This document shows positions 28,057 through 37,700 of a stretch of DNA of 64,000 bases, piece after piece; the stretch's first letter is position 1, and each line of letters begins with the position of its first letter. The notes under the pieces are model-generated. The model saw only the letters and a list, made by a program, of their open reading frames with translations. It ran no database searches and was not told the origin of the DNA. This DNA is from CAVWUA01 sp963758025. GTDB taxonomy: Bacteria > Planctomycetota > Planctomycetia > Isosphaerales > Isosphaeraceae. The DNA lies in NCBI GenBank assembly GCA_963758025.1, contig CAVWUA010000018.1, positions 1 to 64,000 on the forward strand. Direction: 5' to 3'. Made by a program: the position numbers and the translations under genes.

Positions 28057-29401
28057 TCACTCACTCTGGACGCGGACCGTCTGGCCGGACGAGAGCCGGT
28101 CGATCATCGGGGCGACCACGCGCTCGCTACCCTTGAGGCCGTCGCTGATCTCGATCCGGTTCCCATCGTCAAGGCCGGTCGTGATGTTGACGATCTGAAC
28201 CTGGTTCTGATCATCGACCACGTAAACGAACGCCTGTCCCTTCTGGTCGTACCGCACGGTGCCCGCGGGCAGCGTCAGGGCGTCCGGCTTTTGGTCGAGA
28301 TCGATGGTTGTCTCGCCATACATGCCTGGCAGGAGCCGGCGATCCGGGTTCGGCAGGTCGATCTCGACGAGCATCGTCCGCGTGCTCGGGTCAAGCCCCC
28401 GGGCGATGCGGTCGATCTTGCCCTCGAAGACCTTGCCGGGGATCGCGCGGAGCGTGACGTGGGCCGCATCACCAACATCGGCCGCCGGGGCGTCGTTTTC
28501 CGGCAAGGCCACCTGGACCCGGACGCAGGTCGAGCTTCTCGACGACGAACAACGGGGCCTGGCCGCTGACGGAGCTTGTCTGGATGTTGCGGACCAGGTC
28601 GCCGGGGTCCACGTTGCGCTGGGTGACGGTCCCCGCGAAGGGGGCCTTGATCGTCGCGTAGGCGAGCTGGACCTCCAGCTCCTCGCGCTCTTTTTCCGCC
28701 ACGGCGGTCTGAGCCTTCGCGGTGTCCAGGTCGGCCTCGGCGGCGACCTGCTTCGCCTGCGAGACCAGCACGTTGGCCTTCGCGGTGGTCAACGCGGCCT
28801 CGGCCGAGGACTTGCCCGCCTGGGCCGATTCGAACCGTTTGCGGGCCTCGTCGAGCACCTGTCCGGTCACGGCGCGGTCGGAAACCAGCCCCTCGGTCCG
28901 ATTCATCTCGGCCCTCGCGGCGGTCAGGATCGCCTCTTCCTGGGCAACGTCCGCCTTCGCCTGTTCCTGTGCCGCCTGGGCCGCCGCCACGTCGGCCTTC
29001 GCCAGTTCGATCCCGGCCTCCGCCCGACGCTCATCCGCCCGCAGGCGACGGATCGTGGCCTCCTGCCGCTCGATCGACTTCGACACTTCGGGGAGATCCA
29101 CGACGCCGAGAATCTGGCCCTTTTCCACCTCATCGCCAATGTCCGCGTTCAACGTATCGAGGTAGCCCGCGACCTTCTCGTACAGCTCCGCCTGAAAATC
29201 GGCGTGGACCGTCGCGGGCTGGGTGGTCGAGCGGACCAGATCCATTCGCTCGGGCTGGAGGACCTCGACCGTGACGACCTCGTCCGCTTCGGTCGGCAGT
29301 TCCGCCGCCGCGATCGGCTCCTCCTCGATCTGGCAGCCGGAACCGGCAAGGACCGCTCCCGCGACCAGCAGGATCAGCAATGTGTGATAAACCCTGGACA
29401 T
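28057..29401 (-). CDS. RND adaptor (membrane fusion) lipoprotein (one frameshift)
   Basis: About 447 residues after removing one extra base near 28525. It starts at 29401 after GAGGA, with a signal peptide ending LAGSGC (lipobox), so the protein is probably lipid-anchored. QAELYEKVAGYLDTLNADIGDEVEKGQILG is the lipoyl-like half motif, then a long helical hairpin (residues ~105-245), the second lipoyl half (ATIKAPFAGTVTQRNVDPGDLV) and a beta-barrel with VEIDLPNPDRRLLPGMYGE. It bridges pump and outer-membrane channel. It lies 63 bp upstream of the RND pump gene on the same strand. Confidence 0.9.
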
Positions 29402-29734
29402 CAACGAGTCCTCAAGTCCGAATCGCCAGCGCGACGGGGGGAAGGTGGGAAGTTCGCGGGAATGACCAAAACTGGCTCACATTCCAGGGTACTCTGTGAA
29501 GGTATCGCCCTCAAGACGCCGCCAACGTCTCCAGACACATTCGCGAGCCAGTGGGAGCGGCCGGATTGTGCGGATTGTTCCGGTTCGTTCCGGGCGATTC
29601 CATACTCCGAGGTGAATGCGTGGGATCGTCCTGCCGAAAAACGGAGATATCCGGCGGAGCCGGGTTGAACCAGATCGGCGGGCGACGGCACGATGTTGTT
29701 TGGACGGTCGCCAGCGACCAGGAGGGTCGATCGG
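29402..29734. promoter_or_regulatory. Divergent control region of the efflux system
   Basis: 333 bp between the adaptor/pump operon (-) and the TolC-like gene (+). Both promoters and any shared operator should be here. No regulator gene is adjacent and no clear operator palindrome was found. Confidence 0.4.
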
Positions 29735-31405
29735 ATGGACCGAAGCCACGGGGCCCAGCGCGGAATTCACCTTTTGATGGGAGCGATCCTGCTCACCAGC
29801 GCGGGACGTCTCGCCGCTGCCGATCCGCCGCGGGCCGCCCTGCCGGAGGCGGCTCCCCCCGAGGCCGCCTTGCGTTCGGCGGGAGAGATGCCTGTCCCTC
29901 CCGCGACGATGACTCCCACAACAACGGGGCCGGTGGGTGATCCGGCGGCGCCGCTGGTTCCCGGACAGGTGATCCAGCCGATCGACCTGGCGACCGCGCT
30001 GCGGTTGGGCGGGGCGAACGATCTCGACATCGCGATTGCCCGCGAGCGCGTCTGCCAGGCGCTGGCGGACCTTCAACTGGCGAGGACCGTCTGGCTGCCG
30101 AGTCTGTTCGTCGGGCCGAACTGGATCCGCCACGACGGCACGGCCCAGGTCGTCGAGGGGCGAGTCCAGAACATCAGCAAGAGTTCGTTGTTTCTCGGCG
30201 GGACGCTCGCCGGGGGCAATGGCGTCTCGGGGCCGATTCCGGCGGGTGGACCGGCCCCCCTGGGGTCCTTGACGACGATCCTGCGGTTCTCCGACGCGAT
30301 CTTTCAGCCCCTCGCCGCCCGGCAGATGCTGGACGCCCGACGCGCGGGGGTGGCCGTCGCGAACAACGATACGTTTCTGAGCGTCGCGGAGGCGTATCTC
30401 AACCTCCAGGAGTCCGTGGGACGGCTGATGATTGCCCGGGAAGCCGCCGAGGAAGCCGACGAACTTGCCCGACTGACCGCCTCGTTTGCCCGGACCGGGG
30501 CAGGGCTGGACGCCGATTATCGCCGGAGCCTGGTCGAGCGCGACCTGAGGCGCCGGGAAACCGCGGCGGCCGTGGGAGAGCTGGAGGTCGCCTCGGCCGA
30601 GCTGATCCGCCAGATCCGGCTCGACCCGAGGGTCGTCGTCGCTCCGGTCGAGCCGCCGGAATCGATGCTGCGGATCGTTCCCGAGACGATGACCCCCGAC
30701 GACCTGATCGTGACCGGCTTGCACCATCGGCCCGAGCTGGGCGAGGCGCAGGCGCTGGTGAAGGCGACGCTCGTACGGTTGCGGCAGGCGCGGCTGCGTC
30801 CCTGGATTCCCAGCCTGGCCTTTCGCTACTCGGCCGGCGGGTTCGGCGGCGGACCGAACGCCACCTTCAACGATTTCGGCGGGCGTCACGATGCCGACGT
30901 GAACCTCTTCTGGCAGCTTCAGGGGATGGGGTTCTCCGACCGGGCCATCGCGAAGTCGCACGCCGCGCAGAACCGCGCGGCGGTCCTGGAGAAGCTGAAG
31001 ATTCAGGACCGCATTGCCGCGGAGGTCATGCAGGCCGACAAGCTGCGGCTCGCCTCCGCGCGGCAGGTCGCGGAGGCGGGACACGCCGTGCCCGAGGCGA
31101 TCGCCTCGCTGAAGTTGAACCTGACCAACATCCGTCGCGGGGCGGGATTGCCCGGTGCCACGCGACCGATCGAGGTGCTCCAGCCGATCCAGGCTCTGGC
31201 CAGCGCGCGGACCGCCTACCTGGAGGCCGTTCTCAACTACAACCGTGCCCAGTTTCGCCTCTTCCACGCCCTCGGTTGTCCGCCGACGCTGGCCCCCCAG
31301 GGGCTGGTTCCGGTCCCTGCGGAACCTGTCCCGCGCGAAGAATCGATTAAGATGGGTCGAGAGACGCTGATTGTGGGGGACCCCGGGAGTGTACGAGACG
31401 GGTGA
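29735..31405 (+). CDS. TolC-family outer membrane efflux protein
   Basis: About 556 residues. ATG at 29735 follows GGAGGGTCGATCGG and gives a signal peptide (HLLMGAILLTSAGRLAAADP). A Pro/Ala-rich linker precedes two long helical halves typical of TolC-type channels (DLATALRLGGANDLDIAIARERV..., NDTFLSVAEAYLNLQESVGRL..., HHRPELGEAQALVKATLVRLRQARL..., LASARTAYLEAVLNYNRAQFRL). It should be the exit duct for the divergent RND and adaptor genes. The final residues and the stop TGA at 31403 come from the left end of repeat copy B, so its tail has been replaced by the repeat. Confidence 0.88.
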   Translation: MDRSHGAQRGIHLLMGAILLTSAGRLAAADPPRAALPEAAPPEAALRSAGEMPVPPATMTPTTTGPVGDPAAPLVPGQVIQPIDLATALRLGGANDLDIAIARERVCQALADLQLARTVWLPSLFVGPNWIRHDGTAQVVEGRVQNISKSSLFLGGTLAGGNGVSGPIPAGGPAPLGSLTTILRFSDAIFQPLAARQMLDARRAGVAVANNDTFLSVAEAYLNLQESVGRLMIAREAAEEADELARLTASFARTGAGLDADYRRSLVERDLRRRETAAAVGELEVASAELIRQIRLDPRVVVAPVEPPESMLRIVPETMTPDDLIVTGLHHRPELGEAQALVKATLVRLRQARLRPWIPSLAFRYSAGGFGGGPNATFNDFGGRHDADVNLFWQLQGMGFSDRAIAKSHAAQNRAAVLEKLKIQDRIAAEVMQADKLRLASARQVAEAGHAVPEAIASLKLNLTNIRRGAGLPGATRPIEVLQPIQALASARTAYLEAVLNYNRAQFRLFHALGCPPTLAPQGLVPVPAEPVPREESIKMGRETLIVGDPGSVRDG

Positions 31406-31822
31406 TTTGACCATTGACGGGTGGGCCGTGCCCACCTCTTTTCTGCTTTTCGGGATCAGGTGGTCGATGCCCACCCTATCCCAGAGAGAAGGGGGAGTTG
31501 GAGGGGGTTCCGGCAACACCACGACCCAGGAGGACCCCCCTCAATCCCCCCTTGGTAAGGGGGGACGCAAGGGCGTCCATGCAGGGGACGCCTCCTCTTC
31601 GGACTCTCCCCCTTGGCAAGGGGGAGTTGGAGGGGGTTTGGGCAACACCACGGTCCAGGAGGCCCCTCAATCCCCCCTTGGAAAGGGGGAGTCATGAAGT
31701 TCCCACGCGGAAGGGGACGTCGCCTCTCCGGCTCCCCCTTGGCAAGGGGGAGCCGGAGGGGGTTTCGGCAAAATCACAGGACCGCGCACGATGACGGATG
31801 ATCCGTCTCGTACACCCTCTCA
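31385..31822. repeat. Hairpin-rich dispersed repeat, copy B (uninterrupted)
   Basis: About 438 bp with inverted ends: TGTACGAGACGG at 31390-31401 and its exact complement at 31803-31814. The interior has a GTGGGC/GCCCAC hairpin and three related CCCCCTTGG...AAGGGGG stems in tandem, each preceded by CCTCC/GGAGG runs. Copy A is the same element in reverse orientation on the other side of the efflux genes. It has no coding capacity. MITE-like by structure; mobility is inferred. Confidence 0.78.
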
Positions 31823-31884
31823 GAGCGAATCACTGGCAGCGGATGTCGAGACGACCGAGACGCTTCCAAGGATGAACACCCTTG

Positions 31885-33401
31885 ATGACCCTACGGGCAC
31901 GGTTGCGGAAATCGTTACGTGATGGGGTGTTCGCCTTGCTGGGCCTGGCGGCGCTGGGGCTCGCGGCGTACTTCTGGATGCACGAGCCCACGGAGCCCCC
32001 GGTCACGTTGCGGATGTCCGCCGGTCAGGCGGCCGGAGAGCGGCACCGGATCGCGGAGGTTCTCCGCCATGAGGCCGCGCGCCATTCCATCACGATCAAC
32101 CTGCGGCCGACCGCCGGCTCGGATGAGGCTCTGCGCGACGTGGAGGCACGGCGGCTCGACGCGGCGCTGGCCCAGGGGGGGCTGGACCTGAGCGACCGGC
32201 CGGACCTCCGCCAGGTCGCCACGCTTCATGTCGAACCGCTCCATCTGCTGGTCAAGGAGGAGTTTCACGACGAGGTCTCCGAGGCTCTGTCGGCCCTGCG
32301 CGGAAAGGTCGTCGATCTGGGAGAGCGCGGCAGCGGAACCTATTGTCTGGCCACGGATGTCATGACGTTCGCCGGGCTCTCCCCTCGCGATTTCCAGCCG
32401 AGCACGATGGAGCTACGAGGCGCTCCAGCGGGAGTCCGATCGCTCCAAACTGCCGGACGCGGTCTTCATGGTCTCGACGCTCCCTTCTTCCATCGCGCGT
32501 CATCTGGTGACACACCACCGCTTTCGGCTCGTCGCCTTGCCTTTTTATGAGGCGTTCAGTCTCGGCACGCTCGATCAGGAGCCGAGGTCCGCGCGGCGGC
32601 GGGGCGAGCCGGCGACGCGGATCGAGCGACGGAACGTGTACGACGTGTCGATCCCGCCTTATACCTATGAGGTGGAGCCGGGCGTTCCCCCCGCGAAGAT
32701 CCCCACCCTCGGGACGCGTCTGCTGCTCGTCGCGCACAAGGACGTCGCGCCCGAGACGGTGTCCCGACTGCTGCGCGTGATCTATGAATCCCCGTTCGCG
32801 CAGACGGTCCAGCCGTCCCTGGAGGTGTCGTTGCTGAACCTCCCGCCCGAACTGCCCTGGCATGAGGGCTCGGTCGCCTATCTCCGGCGCAACGCGCCGC
32901 TGATTGCCGGCGATGTGCTGGATCTGTTAGAGAAGGAGGTGAGCATCCTGGCCGCGCTCCTGGGGGGCCTTTTTTTCCTCGGTCAGTGGCTCCGTCGCCG
33001 CGTCCGCCGCCGTCGGGACCGCGGCTTCGAGACGTATATCCTCCGGGTCAACGAGGTCGAGTGCCGGGTCGCGGCGCCTGGAGCGTTCCGCGTCGCTCGA
33101 CCTCGCGGCCCTCTTGCGGTTCCAGGAGGAACTGAGCGGGCTGAAGAACGAGGCCTTGAGGAAATTCGCGGACGGGGTTCTCGAAGGCGAGGAATTGATG
33201 TCGGGGTTCCTCACCCACGTCAGCGACACCCGGGATTACCTGACCCGTTTGATTCTCCACGAACGGAACAACCTGGAAGAGCAGGCGCATCTCGAAGGCC
33301 GCAAGGCCCAGACGCTCTGGAGCGAGGTCGTGGACGGCTCGTCGGCGCGCCGCCTTGAGGACAAACCGAATTCCTCCGAAGCGATCGGGTCCGGGGAATG
33401 A
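31885..33401 (+). CDS. TAXI-type TRAP solute receptor with membrane and coiled-coil tail (two frameshifts)
   Basis: About 505 residues after deleting one extra G near 32409 and one near 33067. It starts MTLRARLRKSLRDG with one N-terminal transmembrane helix (FALLGLAALGLAAYFWM). The body follows the TAXI/NMT1-like receptor pattern (VTLRMSAGQAAGERHRIAEVL, LALAQGGLDLSD-type ligand strand, VVDLGERGSGTYCLATDVM). A second transmembrane helix near residue 355 (VSILAALLGGLFFLGQWL) is followed by a basic stretch and a cytoplasmic coiled coil (FQEELSGLKNEALRKFADG). No TRAP permease is nearby, so it is more likely a ligand sensor than a transport component. Confidence 0.72.
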
Positions 33402-33475
33402 GAATCGTGTGCTGATCGGAATGTCTTTCGCGCGGAATGGGCGGATTTCGTCCGGCGTGCAGAGGCTCTCTCCTA

Positions 33476-33595
33476 CACGAGCCCGCTGATGCTTTCCGGT
33501 TCTCCCTTTTTCCGGAGCGCGGCCGTCCCGGCCGCCCCGGCATTGCGGCCGGGACGGCCGCGCTCCGGAAACCAGAAGGCATCAGCGGGTTCGTG
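33476..33595. repeat. 120-bp imperfect palindrome
   Basis: Two long arms around a short GCCCCGGCATT loop: CACGAGCCCGCTGATGC at the left, its near-complement ending TCGTG at 33595, and an inner GGAGCGCGGCCGTCCCGGCC arm with a perfect complement. The outer arms have a few mismatches. It lies directly after the D-aminoacylase stop and probably terminates that transcript and the convergent TAXI gene, but its size suggests a palindromic mobile unit. Confidence 0.7.
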
Positions 33596-33597
33596 AG

Positions 33598-35307
33598 TCA
33601 GTCCCGTCCATGCCGCAGTGCTCGGCCGGGGAGCTTGCCGGTGTGCGTGCCGTGCTCCAGCACGACCTGGCCGTTGACGATCACGTATTCGATTCCTTCG
33701 GGATAATGGAACGGTTCCAGATAGGTGGCGCGGTCGATCACGCGGTCCGGGTCGAAGATGGTCACGTCGGCGAACAGGCCGGGACGCAGCAGGCCGCGAT
33801 CGACGATCCCGATCTTGGCCGCGTTCTGCGAGGTCATCTTTCGCACGGCTTCTTCCAGCCGGAGCAGGCCGCGCTCGCGGACATAGACGCCGAGCACGCG
33901 GGGGAACGTGCCGAAGTTGCGAGGGTGCGGGTGCCCGCGCCGCAAGGGGCCTTCCGCCGCGTAGGCGGAGCCGTCGGAGCCGATCGAACACCACGGCTGC
34001 GACATCGCCAGGTTCATGTCCTCCTCGGTGTGGTGCGCGTAGATCGTGCCGACCGAGCCGCCTTCCTCGATCAGGAGGTCGAACAGGACGTCCAGGGGGT
34101 CGGGGGGCGGCTGAACCCCCTCGGTGCGACGGGCGAGCACGACATCCATCGTCTGGCCCTCGAACGCGCGGTTCGGCGCGCTGAGCTTCGCGCTGATGAG
34201 CATCCGGCTCCAGTCTCCGCCGACGGCGAGATAATGGTTGTACCAGCCGGGGAGGCCCCCCTTGATGTCGCGCTTCATCCGTTCGCGTGCTTGCGGGTCC
34301 TTCAGCCGGGCGAGCAGGGCGTCACGACCCCCTTCGTGAGCCCAGGGGGGGACGATGCTCACGAGGTCGTTGTTGCCTCGCGTGTAGGGATAGACGTTGG
34401 CTTGCACGTTGACGCCCCGCCGGCGCGCGGCGTCGATCAGGGCGATGATCTCGTCCATGCGGCCCCAAAGGGTCTGCTCGGCGATCTTGAGGTGGATGAT
34501 GTCCACCGGAATCCCCGCCCGCTCGCCGATGGCGATGGCCTCCCGCACGGCGTCGAGCACGGTCAGCCCCTCGTCGCGGATGTGCGACGAGTAGATCCCG
34601 CCGTGCGTCTTCACCACGCCACCGAGCCGGACCAGGTCGTCCGTCGTGACGTTCAATTCCTGCGGGTGGGCGAGCATCGTCGAGAGGCCATAGGCCCCCT
34701 CGCGCATGGCTTCGTCGAGCAGGGTTTCCATCTCGTGCAACTCTGCTTCGGAAGGGCGATCGAACGAGTCCCCCATGACGCAGCCGAGCAGGTTCCCCAG
34801 GCCGACGTACGAGGCGACGTTCGTGGCGATCTCCGCGCGTTCGAGGGCGTCGAGGTAGTCTCCCAGGGTGATCAGCCGGACGACCTCGCCGTCGATCGTG
34901 ACCTCGTGCGGAGGGAGTTTCCCCGTGTGGGGACCGCCCGAGGAATGCTCGCCGAGAACCTCCGTCGTCACCCCCTGGCGGATCTTGCTCTGCGCCTTGC
35001 CGTCCTCGAACAGGAGCCAGTCGGAATGCGAGTGAATGTCGATGAAGCCGGGGGCGACGACCAGTCCCTTCGCGTCGATCTCGCGGCGTGCCTCGGCCTT
35101 CGGGTCGATGTGGCCGATCGCGGCGATCCGGTCATCGCGGATCGCCACGTCACCGACAAACCAGGGGTTGCCGGTCCCATCGACGATGCGGCCGTTGCGG
35201 ATCAACAGGTCGTAGGGGGCCTCATCGCCCCGCGCGGGAATGGCTGTCAGGAGCAGGGTCAGCGCCATGCCGAATCCGAGGAGATGCTGCCCTCGCCGGG
35301 TCTTCAT
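33598..35307 (-). CDS. N-acyl-D-amino-acid deacylase (D-aminoacylase), exported
   Basis: A 569-residue amidohydrolase that removes acyl groups from D-amino acids. The start at 35307 gives a signal peptide (LLGFGMALTLLLTAIPARGDE), so it acts outside the cytoplasm. The metal site is VAPGFIDIHSHSDW, followed by RQGVTTEVLGEHSSGGPHTG, further metal ligands in YSSHIRDEG and HLK, and SIGSDGSA (catalytic Asp). The end has the usual GLLRPGLFADVTIFDP box. Likely part of cell-wall or D-amino-acid scavenging. Ribosome site AAGGGAGAA. Monocistronic, followed by a 120-bp palindrome. Confidence 0.9.
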   Translation of the reverse strand: MKTRRGQHLLGFGMALTLLLTAIPARGDEAPYDLLIRNGRIVDGTGNPWFVGDVAIRDDRIAAIGHIDPKAEARREIDAKGLVVAPGFIDIHSHSDWLLFEDGKAQSKIRQGVTTEVLGEHSSGGPHTGKLPPHEVTIDGEVVRLITLGDYLDALERAEIATNVASYVGLGNLLGCVMGDSFDRPSEAELHEMETLLDEAMREGAYGLSTMLAHPQELNVTTDDLVRLGGVVKTHGGIYSSHIRDEGLTVLDAVREAIAIGERAGIPVDIIHLKIAEQTLWGRMDEIIALIDAARRRGVNVQANVYPYTRGNNDLVSIVPPWAHEGGRDALLARLKDPQARERMKRDIKGGLPGWYNHYLAVGGDWSRMLISAKLSAPNRAFEGQTMDVVLARRTEGVQPPPDPLDVLFDLLIEEGGSVGTIYAHHTEEDMNLAMSQPWCSIGSDGSAYAAEGPLRRGHPHPRNFGTFPRVLGVYVRERGLLRLEEAVRKMTSQNAAKIGIVDRGLLRPGLFADVTIFDPDRVIDRATYLEPFHYPEGIEYVIVNGQVVLEHGTHTGKLPGRALRHGRD

Positions 35308-35464
35308 CAGGGTTCTCCCTTCGCGTCGAGCCGTCATGTGGAATCGCGTTCGTGTGCGCCAGGATAGCCGCCGGACGCGGGCGTTGAAAGAATGTTGCAC
35401 CTTGTTGCGGCGGGGATCGCGGGATACCATCGGAGAAGCCGAAACCCGAGCCGGAGGACCACCG

Positions 35465-36952
35465 ATGAACGCGCGACGGCCGACTTTCGCCGATCCGAGT
35501 TGTGGACGGTTTCCCCGCCGGGCGTTCCTGGCCGACCTGGGCATGGGGTTGACCGGGCTGGCGCTCGGCACGTTGCTTCAGCGCGACGGCATCGTCCGCG
35601 CGGCGGACGACGCGACGAGCCACCTCGGCCCGCATTTCGCCCCCCGAGCCAAGCGCGTCATCTGGCTGTTCATGATTGGCGGGGTCAGCCACGTCGAGAG
35701 TTTCGACCCCAAGCCGGCTCTGACCCGGTTCGCCGGAAAGACGATCGCCGAGACGCCGCACAGCGACGTGCTCGACTCCCCCTACAACAAGCAGAACCTC
35801 CGCGAGCTGGTCGAGGGTCTGCATCCGATCCAGCCGAAGATCCTGCCGCTTCAGGTCGGCTTCCAGAAGCGGGGCCAGAGCGGGATCGAGATCAGCGACT
35901 GGTGGCCCTACCTGGCCGGGTGCATCGACGATATCGCGGTCGTTCGCTCGATGTGGACGACCGATAACGACCACGGCGCCCAGCTTCAGTTCCACACCGG
36001 GCGGCATATCCTCGAAGGGCCGTATCCGACGATCGGCTCGTGGGTCCATTACGGGCTGGGCTCGTTGAACGACGACCTGCCGAGCTTTGTCGTCCTGGGC
36101 AACCCGATCGCCGATTGTTGCGGCGGGAACAACGGCCAGGGGGCCGGCTATCTCGGACCCGAGCACGACGGCGTGCGACTGGATGTCGATCCGCAAAACC
36201 CGTTGCCCTACGGCACGCCCGGCAAGGGGGTCTTCCGCGAGGAACAGGAAGCCGAGCTTGCGCTGCTTGGCCGACTGAACCGGATGTCGGCCGTGGCCTA
36301 TCCCGACGATCCGGCGCTCCGGGCCAGGATCAACTCCTACGAGCTGGCCGCCCGGATGCAAATGGCCGTGCCCGAGGTCGTTCGCTTCGACGACGAGACG
36401 CCGGAGACGCAATCCCTCTATGGTCTGGACCAGGACCAAACGCGATCGTTCGGCCAGTTGTGCCTGGCGGCTCGCCGTCTGGCCGAGCGTGGGGTGCGGT
36501 TCACGCAGGTCTTCCACGGCTCCAACGGCGGTGCCGGCGCGTGGGACGCGCACGGCAACCTGAAAGGGGGCCATAGTCAGCTCTGCGGGGAGGTCGATCG
36601 GCCGATCGCGGGCCTGCTCCAGGACCTCAAGCGCCGGGGTTTGCTTGACGAAACCGTCGTGGTCTGGGCGACCGAGTTCGGCCGCACGCCCGGGAGCCAG
36701 GGGTCGGACGGCCGCGACCATCACCCCTACGGCTTCTCGGTCTGGATGGCGGGCGGCGGGATCAAGGGGGGCGTCGTCCACGGCGCGACCGACGAGCTGG
36801 GCTTCCACGCCGTCGAGCACCGCCACTACGTCACCGACATCCACGCCACGCTCCTCCAGCAACTCGGCCTCGACCCTCGCCGCCTGGACGTTCCCGGACA
36901 GAAGCGCCTGGAGATCGACTACGGCCGTCCGATCCGGGAAATCATCGCGTAG
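35465..36952 (+). CDS. DUF1501 family protein, second copy
   Basis: A 495-residue DUF1501 protein. The start at 35465 follows GGAGG. The Tat-like N-terminus FPRRAFLADLGMGLTGLALG leads to KRVIWLFMIGGVSHVESFDP, PSFVVLGNPIADCCGG, ATEFGRTPGSQGSDGRDHHP and a conserved C-terminal LDVPGQKRLEIDYGRPI. Unlike the first copy at 508 it has a longer middle. The C-terminal 90 bp are repeated downstream at 37446-37530 as part of a tandem duplication. No DUF1549/1553 partner is adjacent. Confidence 0.88.
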   Translation: MNARRPTFADPSCGRFPRRAFLADLGMGLTGLALGTLLQRDGIVRAADDATSHLGPHFAPRAKRVIWLFMIGGVSHVESFDPKPALTRFAGKTIAETPHSDVLDSPYNKQNLRELVEGLHPIQPKILPLQVGFQKRGQSGIEISDWWPYLAGCIDDIAVVRSMWTTDNDHGAQLQFHTGRHILEGPYPTIGSWVHYGLGSLNDDLPSFVVLGNPIADCCGGNNGQGAGYLGPEHDGVRLDVDPQNPLPYGTPGKGVFREEQEAELALLGRLNRMSAVAYPDDPALRARINSYELAARMQMAVPEVVRFDDETPETQSLYGLDQDQTRSFGQLCLAARRLAERGVRFTQVFHGSNGGAGAWDAHGNLKGGHSQLCGEVDRPIAGLLQDLKRRGLLDETVVVWATEFGRTPGSQGSDGRDHHPYGFSVWMAGGGIKGGVVHGATDELGFHAVEHRHYVTDIHATLLQQLGLDPRRLDVPGQKRLEIDYGRPIREIIA

Positions 36953-37700
36953 CGCCGCCGGGCCGACGGTCCGCGTGTCGAGTGGGCATCGCGCCCACCA
37001 TCTGGGGATCGGTGGGCGGTGCCCACCCTACAAGGCTGGCGATTTCCGCTCGGTGCGCTGGTTCCAAAGCGATCGGAGCGAGTTGACCCGCTTGTCAAGA
37101 CCCGTCGGAGTCGTCATTCTATTCGGCGGGGGGAACGACTGCGCGTTTCAGGAGGCCCCCATGCCGAAGACCCTGGTGAAGTGTTCCTTGCCCTATTGCG
37201 AGGAGGAAGCAACCACAAAAATCGCTGCCCCCTGGGTTTATGGTCGCTTCGAGGAATTGAAGACCTACGGTTACGCCTGCGCCGACCATGTCGATGAGGT
37301 CGTGGATCGGGCTGGTGATCGCCCCAAGCCTCCCCTCGCCGAGGGCGAGAGCCTGGGGGAAATCGGAACCTACGCCCTTTCCCACTGATCGGCCCCCGAG
37401 TCCCCGGCCCTCTCCTCGGTCGGGGCCTCCCACTCCTCTCCTCCTGGCATGGACCCTCGCCGTCTGGACGTTCCCGGACGGAAGCACCGGGAGATCGACT
37501 ACGGCCGTCCGATTCGGGAAAACATCGCGTCGCGCCGCCGGACCGCGCCTGGTTCCGAAGCGACCGGAGCGGGTTGACTCGCCTGTCAAGACCGGGCGAA
37601 GTCGTCATTCGATTTGGCGGGGGGCGGGGGAACGACGCACGTTTCAGGAGGCCCTCATGGCGAAGACCCTGGTGAAGTGTTCCTTGCCCGATTGCCCCGA
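36868..37700. repeat. Imperfect tandem duplication (~575-bp unit)
   Basis: Unit 1 runs from the end of the DUF1501 gene (about 36868) through the 75-residue gene to about 37443. Unit 2 restarts at about 37446 with the DUF1501 tail (LDVPGRKHREIDYGRPIREN), continues through TTCCGAAGCGACCGGAGCG and reaches the start of the small gene (37657), then loses similarity near 37690. The missing end of the unit reappears at about 40417-40500. A GTGGGC-type hairpin related to the dispersed repeats lies at 36981-37025. Confidence 0.75.
37161..37388 (+). CDS. Conserved small protein, 75 residues
   Basis: Start at 37161 follows CAGGAGG. The protein is MPKTLVKCSLPYCEEEATTK..., with a Cys pair KCSLPYC near the start and a third Cys with His (YACADHVDEV) in the middle, which could bind zinc. 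The C-terminus is acidic and ends GEIGTYALSH. I do not recognise a named family. It is the intact copy of the tandem duplication. Confidence 0.6.
   Translation: MPKTLVKCSLPYCEEEATTKIAAPWVYGRFEELKTYGYACADHVDEVVDRAGDRPKPPLAEGESLGEIGTYALSH

Noticed and set aside
31455..31800. Short ORFs within the repeat copy B
   Set aside because: Low-complexity Pro/Gly/Arg translations from C/G-run hairpins; no start site or conservation.
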